A DNA stretch of 64,000 nucleotides from Paracandidimonas soli (GTDB taxonomy: Bacteria > Pseudomonadota > Gammaproteobacteria > Burkholderiales > Burkholderiaceae_B): the NCBI RefSeq assembly GCF_004342005.1, contig NZ_SMBX01000001.1, forward strand, positions 1 to 64,000, read 5' to 3'. A program made the translations under genes and the position numbers. The notes under the pieces are model-generated. The model was not told the DNA's origin, made no database searches, and worked only from the letters and a program-made list of their open reading frames with translations. Below are positions 30,960 to 40,465 of the stretch, piece after piece. The first letter of the stretch is position 1, and each line of letters starts with the position of its first letter.

Positions 30960-33376
30960 CCATGGACGCACCAGTTCGCCTCACGCTGAAGGAGTTGGAG
31001 CAGGTGGATATCTCTCCTCCTGTCGAAGAGGAACGCGATGCGGTCATCGGGCGCTCCGTCACCCGGCTGGAGGATCCTCCGCTGGTGCGCGGAGAAGGAT
31101 GCTTCGCCGGCGATGTCAATTTCCCGCGTCAATTGCATATGCGTATTGTGCGCTCGCAAGTGGCGCACGGCCGCATCCGCGACATCGATATCGACGCCGC
31201 GCTGCGCGCGCCCGGAGTGGCGGCTGTATGGACTGGAAAGGACGTGGCCGATATTCCGCCTATTCCTTTCCGCGCCACGACCGTCAAGGGACTGGATCCG
31301 TATTGCCAGCCCATCCTGGCGCAGGGCGTCGTGCGCTATGTCGGCGATCCGGTCGCGGCGGTCTTCGCCGAAGATCCGTATCTGGCGGAAGACGCCGCCG
31401 CACTGGTCGCTGTAGACGTGGAGGTATTGCCGCCGATACTGGACGCGAGGGACGCGCCCGGCGAATTCCTGCCCGGGCTGACGACCGAACCGACCGTCAT
31501 ACGCAAGGGCTATGGCGATATCGATGCCGCCTTCGAGCAGGCGTGGCGCGTGGTGTCGCTGAAGCTCTCGATCGGGCGGCATAGCGGCGTGCCGCTGGAA
31601 TGCAGGGGCGCCGTGGCGCGTTATGACGCCTCGCGCGACATGCTCGAGATGCATGGCGCGGCCAAGAAGTCGCACTGGAACCGGGATGAAATGTCCAGGA
31701 TGCTGGGGCGCCCGCCTTCGACCATGCACCTGTACGAAGGGCATGTCGGCGGCGGCTTCGGCGTGCGCGGCGAAATGTATCCGGAAGACGTGCTGGTATG
31801 CCTGGCGGCGTTGCGCCTGCGACGTCCGGTGAAGTGGGTGGAGGACCGCAGGGAGAACCTGATGGCGACCAACCACTCGCGCGAGCAATACCACGACATC
31901 CAGGCCGCCATCGACGAGGACGGCAGACTGCTGGGCATACGCAATATCTTCTATCACAGCCAGGGCGGGTATGTGCGCACGCACGGGCCGCGCGTGGCCG
32001 ACATGTCCGCGGGTTTGCTGCTGGGGCCCTATCGCGTTCCCGCTTATCAGGTTGCGGCGCATTACCGCATGACCAACAAGACACCGGCCGCCACCTTTCG
32101 CTCGCCGGGCCGGTACGAGACCACGTTCGTGCGTGAACGCCTGATGGATGCCGTCGCGCACGAAGCGGGCATCGATCCGCTGGAAGCGCGCCGCCGCAAC
32201 CTGATAGGCAAGGAAGAGATGCCTTATGCGCGTCCGCTGGATGCGCTGGGCGTCGACGTCGTCCTCGATTCCGGCGATTATGCGGGGTTGCTCGACAAGA
32301 CCCTGGACAGGCTTCAGTGGGACAGGCTGCGCGGGGAGATACAGGCGCGCCGCGCAGCCGGCGAACTGGTCGGCGTCGGGTTTGCCATGTTCGTGGAGAA
32401 ATCCGGCCTGGGGCCTTCGGACATGGTGCGCCTCACGGTGGATACCAGCGGCAACCTGGAACTGGTGACAGGAGCCGGTTCCGTCGGCCAGGGCATGGAA
32501 ACCGCGCTGGCGCAGATATGCGCGCACGAGCTCGGCGTGGACTACCGCAAGGTGCGCGTGATCAAGGGCCGGACGGACCAGATCCCGTTCGGCAATGGCG
32601 CGCATGCGTCGCGCGTGACCGTGATGTCGGGCTCGGCGACGCAGATCGCCGCGCGCAAGATCCGCGCGAGAGCGCTGGACATCGGTTCCATCGTGCTGGG
32701 GCTGCCGCAGGACCAGCTGACCATACGCGACGGACGCATCATGCCCAGGACCGGCGGGGACGATGCCGGAAGCATGACGCTGGCGCAAGTCGCGCAGTAC
32801 CTGCATCCCAGCCAGAAGACCAGCAGGGGCCACGATCCCGGGCTGTCGGCGGAAGGCTGGTTCTACAGCGACCACATGAACTATCCCTATGGCGTGCATG
32901 TCGCCCAGGTGCGGATCGATGAGGGCACGGGGGGCGTGAAGGTCGAGCGCTATCTCGTCGCCTATGACGTCGGGCGCGCCGTGAATCCGAAGATGATCGA
33001 GGGCCAGATCATCGGTGGTCTCGCGCAGGGGCTGGGCGGCGCGCTGTACGAGCATTTCACCTACGACGAAACGGGACAGCCGCTGGCGACGACGTTCGCC
33101 GACTACACCATGGTGACGGCCCACGAGATGCCGCAGGTCGATGTGATGATCACGGAGGATGCGCCCAGTCCGCTCAACCCTCTCGGCCTGAAAGGCGCGG
33201 GCGAGGGCGGGACGAATGCGGCGGGAGCGGCGATCGCCGCGGCCCTCGATGACGCGCTGGGCATGCCCGGCGCCATCACCGCGCTTCCCGTGATGCCCAT
33301 GAGACTGCTGCAACTGCTCGCGCAGCGCGGCAAGGCTCAGCGCCCAAACTCCCCGAACGACAGCAAAGGAGCATGA
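30956..33376 (+). CDS. Molybdenum hydroxylase large subunit (CoxL/XdhA type), cluster 2
   Basis: An 806-residue catalytic subunit. It shows VTRLEDPPLVRGEGCFAGDV at the hammerhead start, the Moco-binding GHVGGGFGVRGEMYPED, FRSPGRYETTFVRE in the aromatic-substrate region, and the catalytic Glu in LKGAGEGGTNAAG. The CO dehydrogenase cysteine motif is lacking. The acyl-CoA ligase, thioesterase and quinone oxidoreductase downstream suggest an aromatic or heteroaromatic acid as substrate or product. The ATGA start overlaps the Fe-S gene and the stop overlaps coxG. Confidence 0.93.
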   Translation: MTMDAPVRLTLKELEQVDISPPVEEERDAVIGRSVTRLEDPPLVRGEGCFAGDVNFPRQLHMRIVRSQVAHGRIRDIDIDAALRAPGVAAVWTGKDVADIPPIPFRATTVKGLDPYCQPILAQGVVRYVGDPVAAVFAEDPYLAEDAAALVAVDVEVLPPILDARDAPGEFLPGLTTEPTVIRKGYGDIDAAFEQAWRVVSLKLSIGRHSGVPLECRGAVARYDASRDMLEMHGAAKKSHWNRDEMSRMLGRPPSTMHLYEGHVGGGFGVRGEMYPEDVLVCLAALRLRRPVKWVEDRRENLMATNHSREQYHDIQAAIDEDGRLLGIRNIFYHSQGGYVRTHGPRVADMSAGLLLGPYRVPAYQVAAHYRMTNKTPAATFRSPGRYETTFVRERLMDAVAHEAGIDPLEARRRNLIGKEEMPYARPLDALGVDVVLDSGDYAGLLDKTLDRLQWDRLRGEIQARRAAGELVGVGFAMFVEKSGLGPSDMVRLTVDTSGNLELVTGAGSVGQGMETALAQICAHELGVDYRKVRVIKGRTDQIPFGNGAHASRVTVMSGSATQIAARKIRARALDIGSIVLGLPQDQLTIRDGRIMPRTGGDDAGSMTLAQVAQYLHPSQKTSRGHDPGLSAEGWFYSDHMNYPYGVHVAQVRIDEGTGGVKVERYLVAYDVGRAVNPKMIEGQIIGGLAQGLGGALYEHFTYDETGQPLATTFADYTMVTAHEMPQVDVMITEDAPSPLNPLGLKGAGEGGTNAAGAAIAAALDDALGMPGAITALPVMPMRLLQLLAQRGKAQRPNSPNDSKGA

Positions 33377-34161
33377 TGCAATTCTCTAACAGTTTCGAGG
33401 TATCCCTGCCGCCCGAGCAGGCCTGGCCGCTGCTGATGAATGTCGAGGCCATCGTGCCCTGCATGCCCGGCGCGGAGTTGATCGAAAAGATCGATGAGCG
33501 CACGTTCAAGGGCAAGGTATCCGTCAAGCTGGGCCCCGTCGGCCTGGCGTTCATCTGCGACGCGAAGTTCGAGGAAGTCGACGACGAGGCCAGGACGGCC
33601 GTGATCAAGGCTAGCGGCGCGGACGCCAAGGGCAGGGGAAGCGCCATGGCCAGCATCGATTTCCGCTGCCAGCCTTGCGCGGCGGGCTCGAAGATACTGA
33701 TCACGACGGACCTGGAACTGTCCGGCGCGGTGGCGCAATACGGCCGCGGCGTGGGGCTGATCCAGAACGTGGCGAACCAGATCATCGGCCAGTTCGCCAG
33801 GAACCTGGAGGCGCGCATCGCGCACGACAAGGAGTACGGCGAGTCCCCGCAGGCCACGCCCGAACAGCTTGCGACGCCATCGCCCAAGGCCGTGCCTGCG
33901 GTATCGCAAGGCATTGCGGGGGCTGCTGCGCCTGCTTCCGGAGACTACGCGCAAGGCTATAGGGAAGGGTTCTCCACCGGTTTTGCCGCGGGCCATGCCG
34001 CAGGCTATGCGGCGGCAGCGGCCCTGCTTGCCAAGGGGCGGATGCCGCCGGCGGCGCCCGGCGCCGCGCCGGCCTATCCGGCAGCCAAGCCGATCGGCGG
34101 GATTTCATTGATGTTCTCGTCGCTATGGGCAACGATCCGCGGCTGGTTTTCCAGCCGCTGA
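33373..34161 (+). CDS. CoxG-like SRPBCC protein with C-terminal membrane tail
   Basis: A 262-residue protein. The N-terminal 150 residues form a START/SRPBCC-type domain of the CoxG family (SFEVSLPPEQAWPLLMNVEAIVPCMPGAELIE, then GRGVGLIQNVANQIIGQFARNLE). A Pro/Ala linker leads to a Gly/Ala-rich repeat and a short amphipathic hydrophobic tail (LMFSSLWATIRGWF) likely to touch the membrane. In CO dehydrogenase operons CoxG helps membrane association of the enzyme; the same role is inferred here. It overlaps the large-subunit stop by ATGA. Confidence 0.88.
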   Translation: MMQFSNSFEVSLPPEQAWPLLMNVEAIVPCMPGAELIEKIDERTFKGKVSVKLGPVGLAFICDAKFEEVDDEARTAVIKASGADAKGRGSAMASIDFRCQPCAAGSKILITTDLELSGAVAQYGRGVGLIQNVANQIIGQFARNLEARIAHDKEYGESPQATPEQLATPSPKAVPAVSQGIAGAAAPASGDYAQGYREGFSTGFAAGHAAGYAAAAALLAKGRMPPAAPGAAPAYPAAKPIGGISLMFSSLWATIRGWFSSR

Positions 34162-34247
34162 GCGCAGAGCCGCTAGGGAAAGGCATGCCGAAATCATTCA
34201 GGACTCAGGAGTGCATTTTGTCCATCAAGAAAAATACCGTGCTTACC

Positions 34248-35900
34248 ATGCTCAGCAAAGAGCAGATAACACAGTTCTACGCATCGGGGCACTGGCGCGG
34301 CGACACGATCTATGCCTGCGCCCTGGCGCAGGCGCAGGCGAGGCCGGACAGCCATGCCATACGCGACAGTCATCGCAGGCTGACGTATGCGGATCTTGTG
34401 GCGGCCGCGGATGCGCTGGCGGCGCGGCTGCACGACAGCGGTGTGCGCGCGGGACAGCGCGTGGGCTTGTGGACTTCGAGCCGCGTCGAAACCGCGATCG
34501 TCTGGCTCGCCTGCTCGCGCAATGGCTATACCTGCTGCCCGTCGCTGCATCGCGACCACACGGTGGCGGACGTGCATGCGCTGATGGAGCGGGTAAGGGC
34601 CGTGGCATTCATCGGCGAGACGGGGTGGGGGGCGGATGCCGCGCGCGCTGATATCTTCGAGGCGGTCGGCAAGATGGAGACCATGCGCCTGGTCCTGCGG
34701 CTGGATGCCAATGGCGCGCAGGGAGGCGGCGGGGAGGATCTCGTGAACGCCGGAAGGACGCTGGATGACGAACCCTCGACGGATCCCGACCGCGTCGTCT
34801 ACCTGGCCTTCACGTCGGGCACGACGGGCGAGCCGAAAGGCGTGATGCACAGCGACAATACCTTGCTGTCCAACGCTCGTGCCATCGCCTCGGACTGGCA
34901 TTTCGGCCCGTCTTCGGTGCTCTACACCATGAGCCCGCTGAGCCACAATCTGGGCCTGGGCGCGATGATCAGCGCTTTCGCCACGGGCGCCGAAGTCGTG
35001 CTGCACGATGTCGCGCGGGGCGCCAGCCTGGTCGACAGGCTGGTGGAGACGGACGCCACGTTCCTGTTCGGCGTGCCGACGCATGCCATCGATATCCTGT
35101 CCGAACTGCGCCATCGCGGCATGAACAAGATCGGGCGGCTGCAGGGGTTCCGCATTTCGGGCGCCTCGGCGCCGCAGGAAGTGGTGGCGGGACTGATCGA
35201 GCACGGCGTCATGCCGCAGAGCGGCTATGGCATGACGGAAGCCTGCTCGCACCATTACACGCTGCCCGACGATACGCCGGAACGCATCATCGGCACCTCG
35301 GGAAAATCCTGCCCGGGCTACGAGGTCCGCATCTGGTCGACCGAGGACCCCGACCAGGAGCTGCCCGCCGGGGAAGTCGGGCAGATCGGCGGGCGCGGCG
35401 CCAGCCTGATGCTGGGATATTTCGACAACCAGCAGGCGACGGAGGAGGCATTCAACTCCCATGGCTGGTTCATGACGGGAGACCTGGGCCGCCTGGATGC
35501 CGACGGCTACCTGACGATCACCGGGCGCAAGAAAGACCTGATCATCCGCGGCGGACACAATATCTATCCGTCGAAGATCGAGAACCTGGCCATGCAGCAT
35601 CCGTCCATACTGCGCGCCGCCGTGCTGCCGGTCCCCGATGAGCGGCTCGGCGAGAAAGTCTGCCTGGCCGTCATGTTCAAGCCCGGTCGGGAAGCGCTGG
35701 AAGCGGACGAGGTGCTGGCGCACCTGGATGCGTCGGGCCTGTCGCGCTACGACATGCCCGAGTACTTCCTGATCCTGGATGAAATTCCGCTGACCGCCAG
35801 CGGAAAGATCTTCAAGCGGGACCTGGTCGAAGCGGTTCGCGCCGGCGAGCTCGATCTCGCGCCCGTCCGCTTCCGGCCTGCCAGCGCGGAGGTTTCGTGA
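34248..35900 (+). CDS. Acyl-CoA synthetase / AMP-dependent ligase
   Basis: A 550-residue (from the chosen start) adenylate-forming ligase that activates a carboxylic acid to its CoA ester. The P-loop is AFTSGTTGEPKGV; GYGMTEAC, TGDLGRLDADGYLTITGR, KDLIIRGGHNIYPSKIE and the C-terminal catalytic Lys in PLTASGKIFKRD are all present. It resembles cyclohexanecarboxylate- and benzoate-type ligases. The start is uncertain: ATG at 34185 has AGGGA upstream, and a TTG at 34218 has CAGGAG; homology favours the shorter form. It follows coxG by 86 bp and precedes the thioesterase by overlap. Confidence 0.9.
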   Translation: MLSKEQITQFYASGHWRGDTIYACALAQAQARPDSHAIRDSHRRLTYADLVAAADALAARLHDSGVRAGQRVGLWTSSRVETAIVWLACSRNGYTCCPSLHRDHTVADVHALMERVRAVAFIGETGWGADAARADIFEAVGKMETMRLVLRLDANGAQGGGGEDLVNAGRTLDDEPSTDPDRVVYLAFTSGTTGEPKGVMHSDNTLLSNARAIASDWHFGPSSVLYTMSPLSHNLGLGAMISAFATGAEVVLHDVARGASLVDRLVETDATFLFGVPTHAIDILSELRHRGMNKIGRLQGFRISGASAPQEVVAGLIEHGVMPQSGYGMTEACSHHYTLPDDTPERIIGTSGKSCPGYEVRIWSTEDPDQELPAGEVGQIGGRGASLMLGYFDNQQATEEAFNSHGWFMTGDLGRLDADGYLTITGRKKDLIIRGGHNIYPSKIENLAMQHPSILRAAVLPVPDERLGEKVCLAVMFKPGREALEADEVLAHLDASGLSRYDMPEYFLILDEIPLTASGKIFKRDLVEAVRAGELDLAPVRFRPASAEVS

Positions 35901-36358
35901 TGCGGGCCCCGTCCGACGGCGTGCCGGATGCCATGGCCCGGCTGGCGCATGAACTGGCGCATCCGCCTTTCCATGCGTTTCTGGGGCCGGTGCCGGTTGC
36001 CGCCGATGCGCAGGCCGGCGTAGTGGAAATCCGTGTTCCCTATCGTCCGGAGTTCCGCAGGGCGAGCGACAGCGACGATATCCACGGTGGCGTCGTGGCC
36101 GCCGTCATTGATCTTGCCGCGCATGCGGCGGTAGCAGTGCAGACGGGCCGCATGGCGCCGACGGTGGATCTGCGCATCGATTACCTGCGGCCGGTGCCTG
36201 GCGCCGAGTTGTACGTCACAGCGCGTACGCTGAAAGTGGGGCGCTCGATCGCGCGGGTCGATGTGGAGGTGCGCGGCGCATCCCGGGCTTGCCTGGCGGT
36301 GGGGCGCGGGACGTTCAGCACGCAGCAGGTTTCCCATTCCCAGGAGGTGGCAGGATGA
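35900..36358 (+). CDS. PaaI-type hotdog thioesterase
   Basis: A 152-residue hotdog protein with HGGVVAAVIDLAAHAAVA (the family's HGG-aspartate active-site region) and TVDLRIDYLRPVPG. It hydrolyses acyl- or aroyl-CoA and may free trapped CoA in the pathway. A GTG one codon upstream is an alternative start. The stop overlaps the oxidoreductase start (ATGA). Confidence 0.87.
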   Translation: MRAPSDGVPDAMARLAHELAHPPFHAFLGPVPVAADAQAGVVEIRVPYRPEFRRASDSDDIHGGVVAAVIDLAAHAAVAVQTGRMAPTVDLRIDYLRPVPGAELYVTARTLKVGRSIARVDVEVRGASRACLAVGRGTFSTQQVSHSQEVAG

Positions 36359-37353
36359 AGGCCGTTGTCATACGTTCGTTTGGTTCCGTCGAAGATCTGG
36401 TCGTGGAAGACATCGCCGATCCGGTGCCGGCGGCGGGAGAAGTGGTGATCGACGTGCAGGCCACAGCCGCCAATTTCGTGGACCTGCTGGTCATCAGCGG
36501 CAAGTACCAGTTCCTGCCGGAACGTCCATTCGTCCCGGGAAAGCTGCCGACGGGCGTCGTCTCGGCGCTGGGCGATGGCGTCGATAACCTGAAGGTGGGG
36601 GACCGCGTCCTGACGCTGGCCGAGCATGGCGGGTATGCACAGAAGGCTCTAGTCGCCGCATCACAGTGCTTCCGCCTGCCCGATGGCCTGCCGTTCGTCG
36701 ATGCCGCCGGCATGGCGCTGGCCTACGACACGGCATGGTTCGCCCTGCATGAGCGCGGCCGCGCCGTTGCCGGAGAGACGGTGCTGGTGCTGGGCGCGTC
36801 CGGAGGCGTCGGCCTGGCGGCCATCCAGTTGGCGAAAGCCTACGGCATGCATGTGATCGCTGGCATTTCCGACCCGGGCAAGGCCGATCTGGTGAAGGAG
36901 GCGGGCGCGCACGATTGCATCGATCTGTCCGTTCCGGACTTGCGCAATGGCCTGCGCGAACAGGTGTATGCATTGACGGACGGCAAGGGCGCGGACGTGG
37001 TGCTGGATCCTCTGGGGGACAAGTATTTCGATGCGGCGATCCGCGCCGTGGCGTGGTGCGGAAGGCTGGTGGTCATTGGATTCGCGGCGGGCAAGATCCC
37101 CAGCGTCAAGGTGAACTACCTGCTGGTCAAGAATATCGAGGTCAGCGGGCTGCAGGTCAGCGACTACCGCAAGCGCACGCCCGGGAAAATGGCGCACTGC
37201 ATGGAGGAAATCTTCCGGCTGCATTCCGAAGGAAAGCTGGGCTCCCTGCCCGTGACCACGTATCCGCTGCGCAAGGTGAAGGAAGCGCTGGCCGCCTTGC
37301 GCGACCGTACCGGAAAGGGGCGCCAGGTACTGCTGCCTAATGCCCCTGAATGA
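36355..37353 (+). CDS. Zinc-free quinone oxidoreductase-like MDR protein
   Basis: A 332-residue medium-chain dehydrogenase/reductase of the NADPH:quinone oxidoreductase group. The catalytic fold opens with MKAVVIRSFGSVEDLVVEDI, cofactor binding is in VLVLGASGGVGLAAIQLAKA, and the zinc ligands of alcohol dehydrogenases are missing. It likely reduces an enone, enoyl-CoA or quinone. Last structural gene before the XRE regulator, whose promoter site lies 12 bp after the stop. Confidence 0.9.
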   Translation: MKAVVIRSFGSVEDLVVEDIADPVPAAGEVVIDVQATAANFVDLLVISGKYQFLPERPFVPGKLPTGVVSALGDGVDNLKVGDRVLTLAEHGGYAQKALVAASQCFRLPDGLPFVDAAGMALAYDTAWFALHERGRAVAGETVLVLGASGGVGLAAIQLAKAYGMHVIAGISDPGKADLVKEAGAHDCIDLSVPDLRNGLREQVYALTDGKGADVVLDPLGDKYFDAAIRAVAWCGRLVVIGFAAGKIPSVKVNYLLVKNIEVSGLQVSDYRKRTPGKMAHCMEEIFRLHSEGKLGSLPVTTYPLRKVKEALAALRDRTGKGRQVLLPNAPE

Positions 37354-37364
37354 GCATCGAGGAT

Positions 37365-37424
37365 TTGTACCAAAAATGGATCATTATTGTACTATCTGGT
37401 CTATTGATCATGATCGAACAATAG
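37365..37424 (+). promoter_or_regulatory. Operator region upstream of the XRE regulator
   Basis: TTGTACCAAAAATGG (37365-37379) is followed by a second half-like TTGTACTATCTGG (37388) and by an inverted repeat CTATTG / CAATAG (37401-37424), all within 81 bp of the regulator start. This suggests autoregulation. Confidence 0.55.
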
Positions 37425-37445
37425 TATGTTTCCAGGAGAGTTCGT

Positions 37446-38393
37446 ATGCGTTGGCGATACGAAGAAATAGGTCAGCGAGTCAAGGCGTTCCGGATGGCTT
37501 CGGGCTACAGCGCCGACGAGGTGGCGCAGAAGATCGGCATTTCCCGCACGGCGCTGTACAGGGTGGAAAAAGGGGAAATCGCCAAGATCGACACCCTGCA
37601 GTGCCTGTCCGAGCTTCTGGAGGTATCCATGCCGACGCTGCTTGGCGTGGGTATCGAGTACATGGCCTCGGCGGTGAGCTATTTCGAGCGCACCCGGCAG
37701 CTGGAGGAAAAGGCGGACCAGATCATCGTGCTGGCCGGTCCGGTGTCGTTTCTGCTGGCCTCGGAGCGTTTCGAGTCGGCGCTGGAGCAGGTGCTGCGCG
37801 AATCGGTGCCGGACGATATTCCCCAGCGCGGCAAGATGCTGGCCGATGTGGCGCAGGTGATGGAAATCCTGCACCACCGCAAGCGTACTTACATGCGGCG
37901 CAGGCCGAGCATTGTGAACCTGATTTCCGCCGACCAGATCGCGCGCTTTCTCCACGGCGGCCTGATGGGCCGGCGGGAGCTTCCCGAGTCCGTGCGCGCG
38001 GAGCGCAGGCTGTGGGCCAGGCAGGAGATCGAGCACCTGGCGGGCCTGATCGAGGACGACAACCTGGGCGTGCAGATCGGCCTGGTGACGGACACATTGC
38101 CGCTCAACGGATTCCAGATATTCCGGCAGGCGGACCGCAGCACCCTGACGATCAGTCCGTTCAGGCTGGGGGAACAGCCCAATATCCGCGTCGGCGTGGC
38201 CATGCTGACATCGGCGCCGGAGGCGCTCAAGCTGCACGACAAGATCGTCAAGGATGCCTGGAAGACCGCGATCAAGGGGCCGGCCGCGGCAGAGCATCTG
38301 CACAATCTGCTGGACGCCGCGCCCTTGCCGGAGGCCGATCCGGCCAGCCCGCCGGAGGCGAAGGCGCGCCCGCGCAAGCGGGCAAGGCCATGA
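37446..38393 (+). CDS. XRE-family transcriptional regulator with large effector domain
   Basis: A 315-residue protein. Residues 5-60 are a Cro/C1-type helix-turn-helix (IGQRVKAFRMASGYSADEVAQKIGISRTALYRVEKGEI). The remaining 250 residues form an unassigned domain ending in an Arg/Lys/Pro-rich tail. The ATG at 37446 follows CAGGAG. It lies at the end of the cluster 2 operon and just upstream of an aldolase gene. The repeated TTGTACC-type sites in front of it, of both hydroxylase operons and of two Bug genes make it the likely regulator of all of them; this link is inference. Confidence 0.88.
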   Translation: MRWRYEEIGQRVKAFRMASGYSADEVAQKIGISRTALYRVEKGEIAKIDTLQCLSELLEVSMPTLLGVGIEYMASAVSYFERTRQLEEKADQIIVLAGPVSFLLASERFESALEQVLRESVPDDIPQRGKMLADVAQVMEILHHRKRTYMRRRPSIVNLISADQIARFLHGGLMGRRELPESVRAERRLWARQEIEHLAGLIEDDNLGVQIGLVTDTLPLNGFQIFRQADRSTLTISPFRLGEQPNIRVGVAMLTSAPEALKLHDKIVKDAWKTAIKGPAAAEHLHNLLDAAPLPEADPASPPEAKARPRKRARP

Positions 38394-38425
38394 TGATTTT
38401 CCGTTGATACCGAAGGGAGCCGCGC

Positions 38426-39133
38426 ATGCACTCTACGCACCAGGATTGCCGCCAGGAGCTGGCGCTGGCAAACCATATCCTTGCCAATGAAGGCATCCTG
38501 GATGCATTCGGCCATGTCAGCGTGCGGCATCCCGGGCGCAGCGGGAATTTCCTGCTGTCGGTCTCCTGTGCGCCCGAACTGGTGCGGCCGGACGATATCG
38601 TCGAATACGGGCCGGACTCCGAGCCGGTAGAACCCCTGTCGGCGGCGCAGTACAGCGAGCGCTACATCCACGGCGAAATCTATCGCCTGCGGCCGGATGT
38701 GCAGGCCATCTGCCACCACCACAGCCCGGCGGTCATGCCTTTTTGCATCACGGGCCGGCCCCTGGTGCCCGTCTACCAGCATGGAGCGCTGATCGGCGGC
38801 CAAGTTCCGCTGTGGGACAGCCGGGATGAATTCGGGGATACCAACCTGCTGGTCGTCAATGCGCAGCAGGGCGCTTCGCTGGCGCGGGCGATGGGCGATG
38901 CCTGGATCGTGCTGATGCGGCATCATGGCGCGACCGTCAGCGGCGTTTCCCTCAGGGAAATGGTGTTCCGCGCGGTTGCGGCCAGCCGCAATGCCGAGCT
39001 GCTGTATCGCGCCCTGGCGCTGGGAGACGCGCCTGGCCTGACGGCGGGGGAAATCCAGCGCGCCAGCCAGCTGCCGCCAGCAGCCATCGACCGCGCCTGG
39101 GGGCTGTGGTCCCGGCGTGTAGCCCAAGACTGA
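38426..39133 (+). CDS. Class II aldolase/adducin family protein
   Basis: A 235-residue zinc aldolase-fold protein. Metal-ligand histidines are seen in the CHHHSP segment and in RHHGATV, and the N-terminal FGHVSVRHPG is typical. Members split or epimerise sugar or hydroxy-acid phosphates or decarboxylate hydroxy acids; the substrate is unknown. The ATG at 38426 has AGGGAG upstream, 32 bp after the XRE stop, so both are probably on one transcript. Confidence 0.87.
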   Translation: MHSTHQDCRQELALANHILANEGILDAFGHVSVRHPGRSGNFLLSVSCAPELVRPDDIVEYGPDSEPVEPLSAAQYSERYIHGEIYRLRPDVQAICHHHSPAVMPFCITGRPLVPVYQHGALIGGQVPLWDSRDEFGDTNLLVVNAQQGASLARAMGDAWIVLMRHHGATVSGVSLREMVFRAVAASRNAELLYRALALGDAPGLTAGEIQRASQLPPAAIDRAWGLWSRRVAQD

Positions 39134-39183
39134 TTTCCGCTTTTGGCGCGTGGCGCCGCCATTGACGGGTCATTGCGCCCGGA

Positions 39184-39218
39184 TTGTTCCAAAAATAATA
39201 TAAATATCAAATATGGTA
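39184..39218 (+). promoter_or_regulatory. TTGTTCC-type operator-promoter upstream of a Bug gene
   Basis: TTGTTCCAAAAATAA (39184) overlaps a TATAAA-like box and ends near GGTA (39215), matching the operator pattern found at 29519, 37365 and 41575. Confidence 0.45.
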
Positions 39219-39307
39219 GTCGAGCAGGGGCCGGCAGGCATGCATCACCGATACATCCACATTCGCCAGATGCCGGATTTCTTTCATCCTGAAAACAGGG
39301 GAGCATC

Positions 39308-40300
39308 ATGTCTGGAATCAATGCTGTGAGTTTTTCCCGCCGCCGCATCATGAAGGCGGCGTTGGGCGGCCTGGCTGCCGCGTCCCTGGCGCGTCCGGCC
39401 ATGGCTGCGAATTATCCCGAGCGTCCCATCACGCTGATCGTGCCGTTCGGCCCGGGCGGCGGCGTGGATAATATCGGCCGCCACTTCGCCCAGGCGCTGG
39501 ACCGGGCGCTCGGGCAGTCCGTGATCATCGAGAACCGGTCGGGAGCGGGATCCTTGGTCGGCATCAAGGCCGCCATGCGCGCTCCCGCCGACGGCTACAC
39601 CCTGCTGCTGGCGGATGCCGCGCTCGTCATCAATGCCTTGCTGGCGGATCCCGCGCCGTATGACTTCCGTAACGACCTGGCGCCGGTATCGATGGTGAGC
39701 CGCGCTCCCTACATCCTGGTGAAAAGCCAGGCACTGAAGGCGGATACCGTACAGGACATCGTCACTGAGGCCAAGACGAAAGAGAAAGGCCTGACTTTCG
39801 CATCGGCGGGCGTGGGAACGGCGGCGCACATGACGGGCGAGCTGTTCCGGCTGAAAACGCAGGCGCCGCTGATGCACGTGCCGTATCGCAGCGGAAGCCC
39901 CGCCATGGCGGACCTGGTCGCAGGCCAGGTCGATCTGGTCTTCACGACCATCGCGTCGGCCAGGCCCTATCTTGAGCAGGGCCGTGCGGTAGGCGTCGCC
40001 ACCACAGGCAAGGAGCGCAGCGAAGAGTTTCCGGATCTTCCCACGCTGGACGAGCTCTTCGGCGAGTTCGAGGTGTATTTCTGGACGTCCCTGTTCGTTC
40101 CCGGAGGAACACCCGCTCCCATCGTCGCGGCGCTGGAGGCCGCCGCGCGGGAAGCACTGGGCAAGCCCGAGATCCAGACCGCCTTCAGGGAAGGGGGAAA
40201 TGCGGCCATGCCGTTGCCGGCGAAGGAAACCGCGGCGTTCATCGAGGGCGAAGCCGCCATGTGGGAAGACGTGATCCGCAAAAGCGGTGTGAAGATCTAG
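39308..40300 (+). CDS. Bug-family receptor with Tat-like signal
   Basis: A 330-residue TctC-like solute receptor. The N-terminus contains SRRRIMKAALGGLAAASLA, a twin-arginine-type signal, unusual among the Bug proteins here. Mature signatures are YPERPITLIVPFGPGGG, NRSGAGSLVG, DGYTLLL and HVPYRSGSPAMADLVAGQVD. Export by Tat would imply folding in the cytosol before transport. No TctAB genes lie nearby. Confidence 0.92.
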   Translation: MSGINAVSFSRRRIMKAALGGLAAASLARPAMAANYPERPITLIVPFGPGGGVDNIGRHFAQALDRALGQSVIIENRSGAGSLVGIKAAMRAPADGYTLLLADAALVINALLADPAPYDFRNDLAPVSMVSRAPYILVKSQALKADTVQDIVTEAKTKEKGLTFASAGVGTAAHMTGELFRLKTQAPLMHVPYRSGSPAMADLVAGQVDLVFTTIASARPYLEQGRAVGVATTGKERSEEFPDLPTLDELFGEFEVYFWTSLFVPGGTPAPIVAALEAAAREALGKPEIQTAFREGGNAAMPLPAKETAAFIEGEAAMWEDVIRKSGVKI

Positions 40301-40421
40301 CGATGCCGCCCTGCCGGAAGGAGGCGGCACCCTTGCCGCTTCCTGGGCGGGGCGGCAATGGAAAAGCCCGGCTTCCGGACCGGTCCCTGAAGACCGGCGC
40401 TATCTATGTCCGGTTTCTCGG

Positions 40422-40447
40422 GGCCGGCTCATCCGGCCGGACTTTTC
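40422..40447 (+). terminator. Rho-independent terminator candidate
   Basis: GGCCGG, loop CTCAT, CCGGCC, followed by GGACTTTT. It lies between convergent Bug genes and may serve the plus-strand gene. Confidence 0.6.
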
Positions 40448-40465
40448 GTTTGGGAGCGGGAAGGA

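Noticed and set aside
30899-33313. 804-residue minus-strand frame opposite CoxL
   Set aside because: It mirrors the whole large-subunit gene and has no motifs of its own.
37389-37430. Second TTGTAC-like half at 37388 as an independent promoter
   Set aside because: It lies inside the same regulator leader and is better described as part of one operator region.
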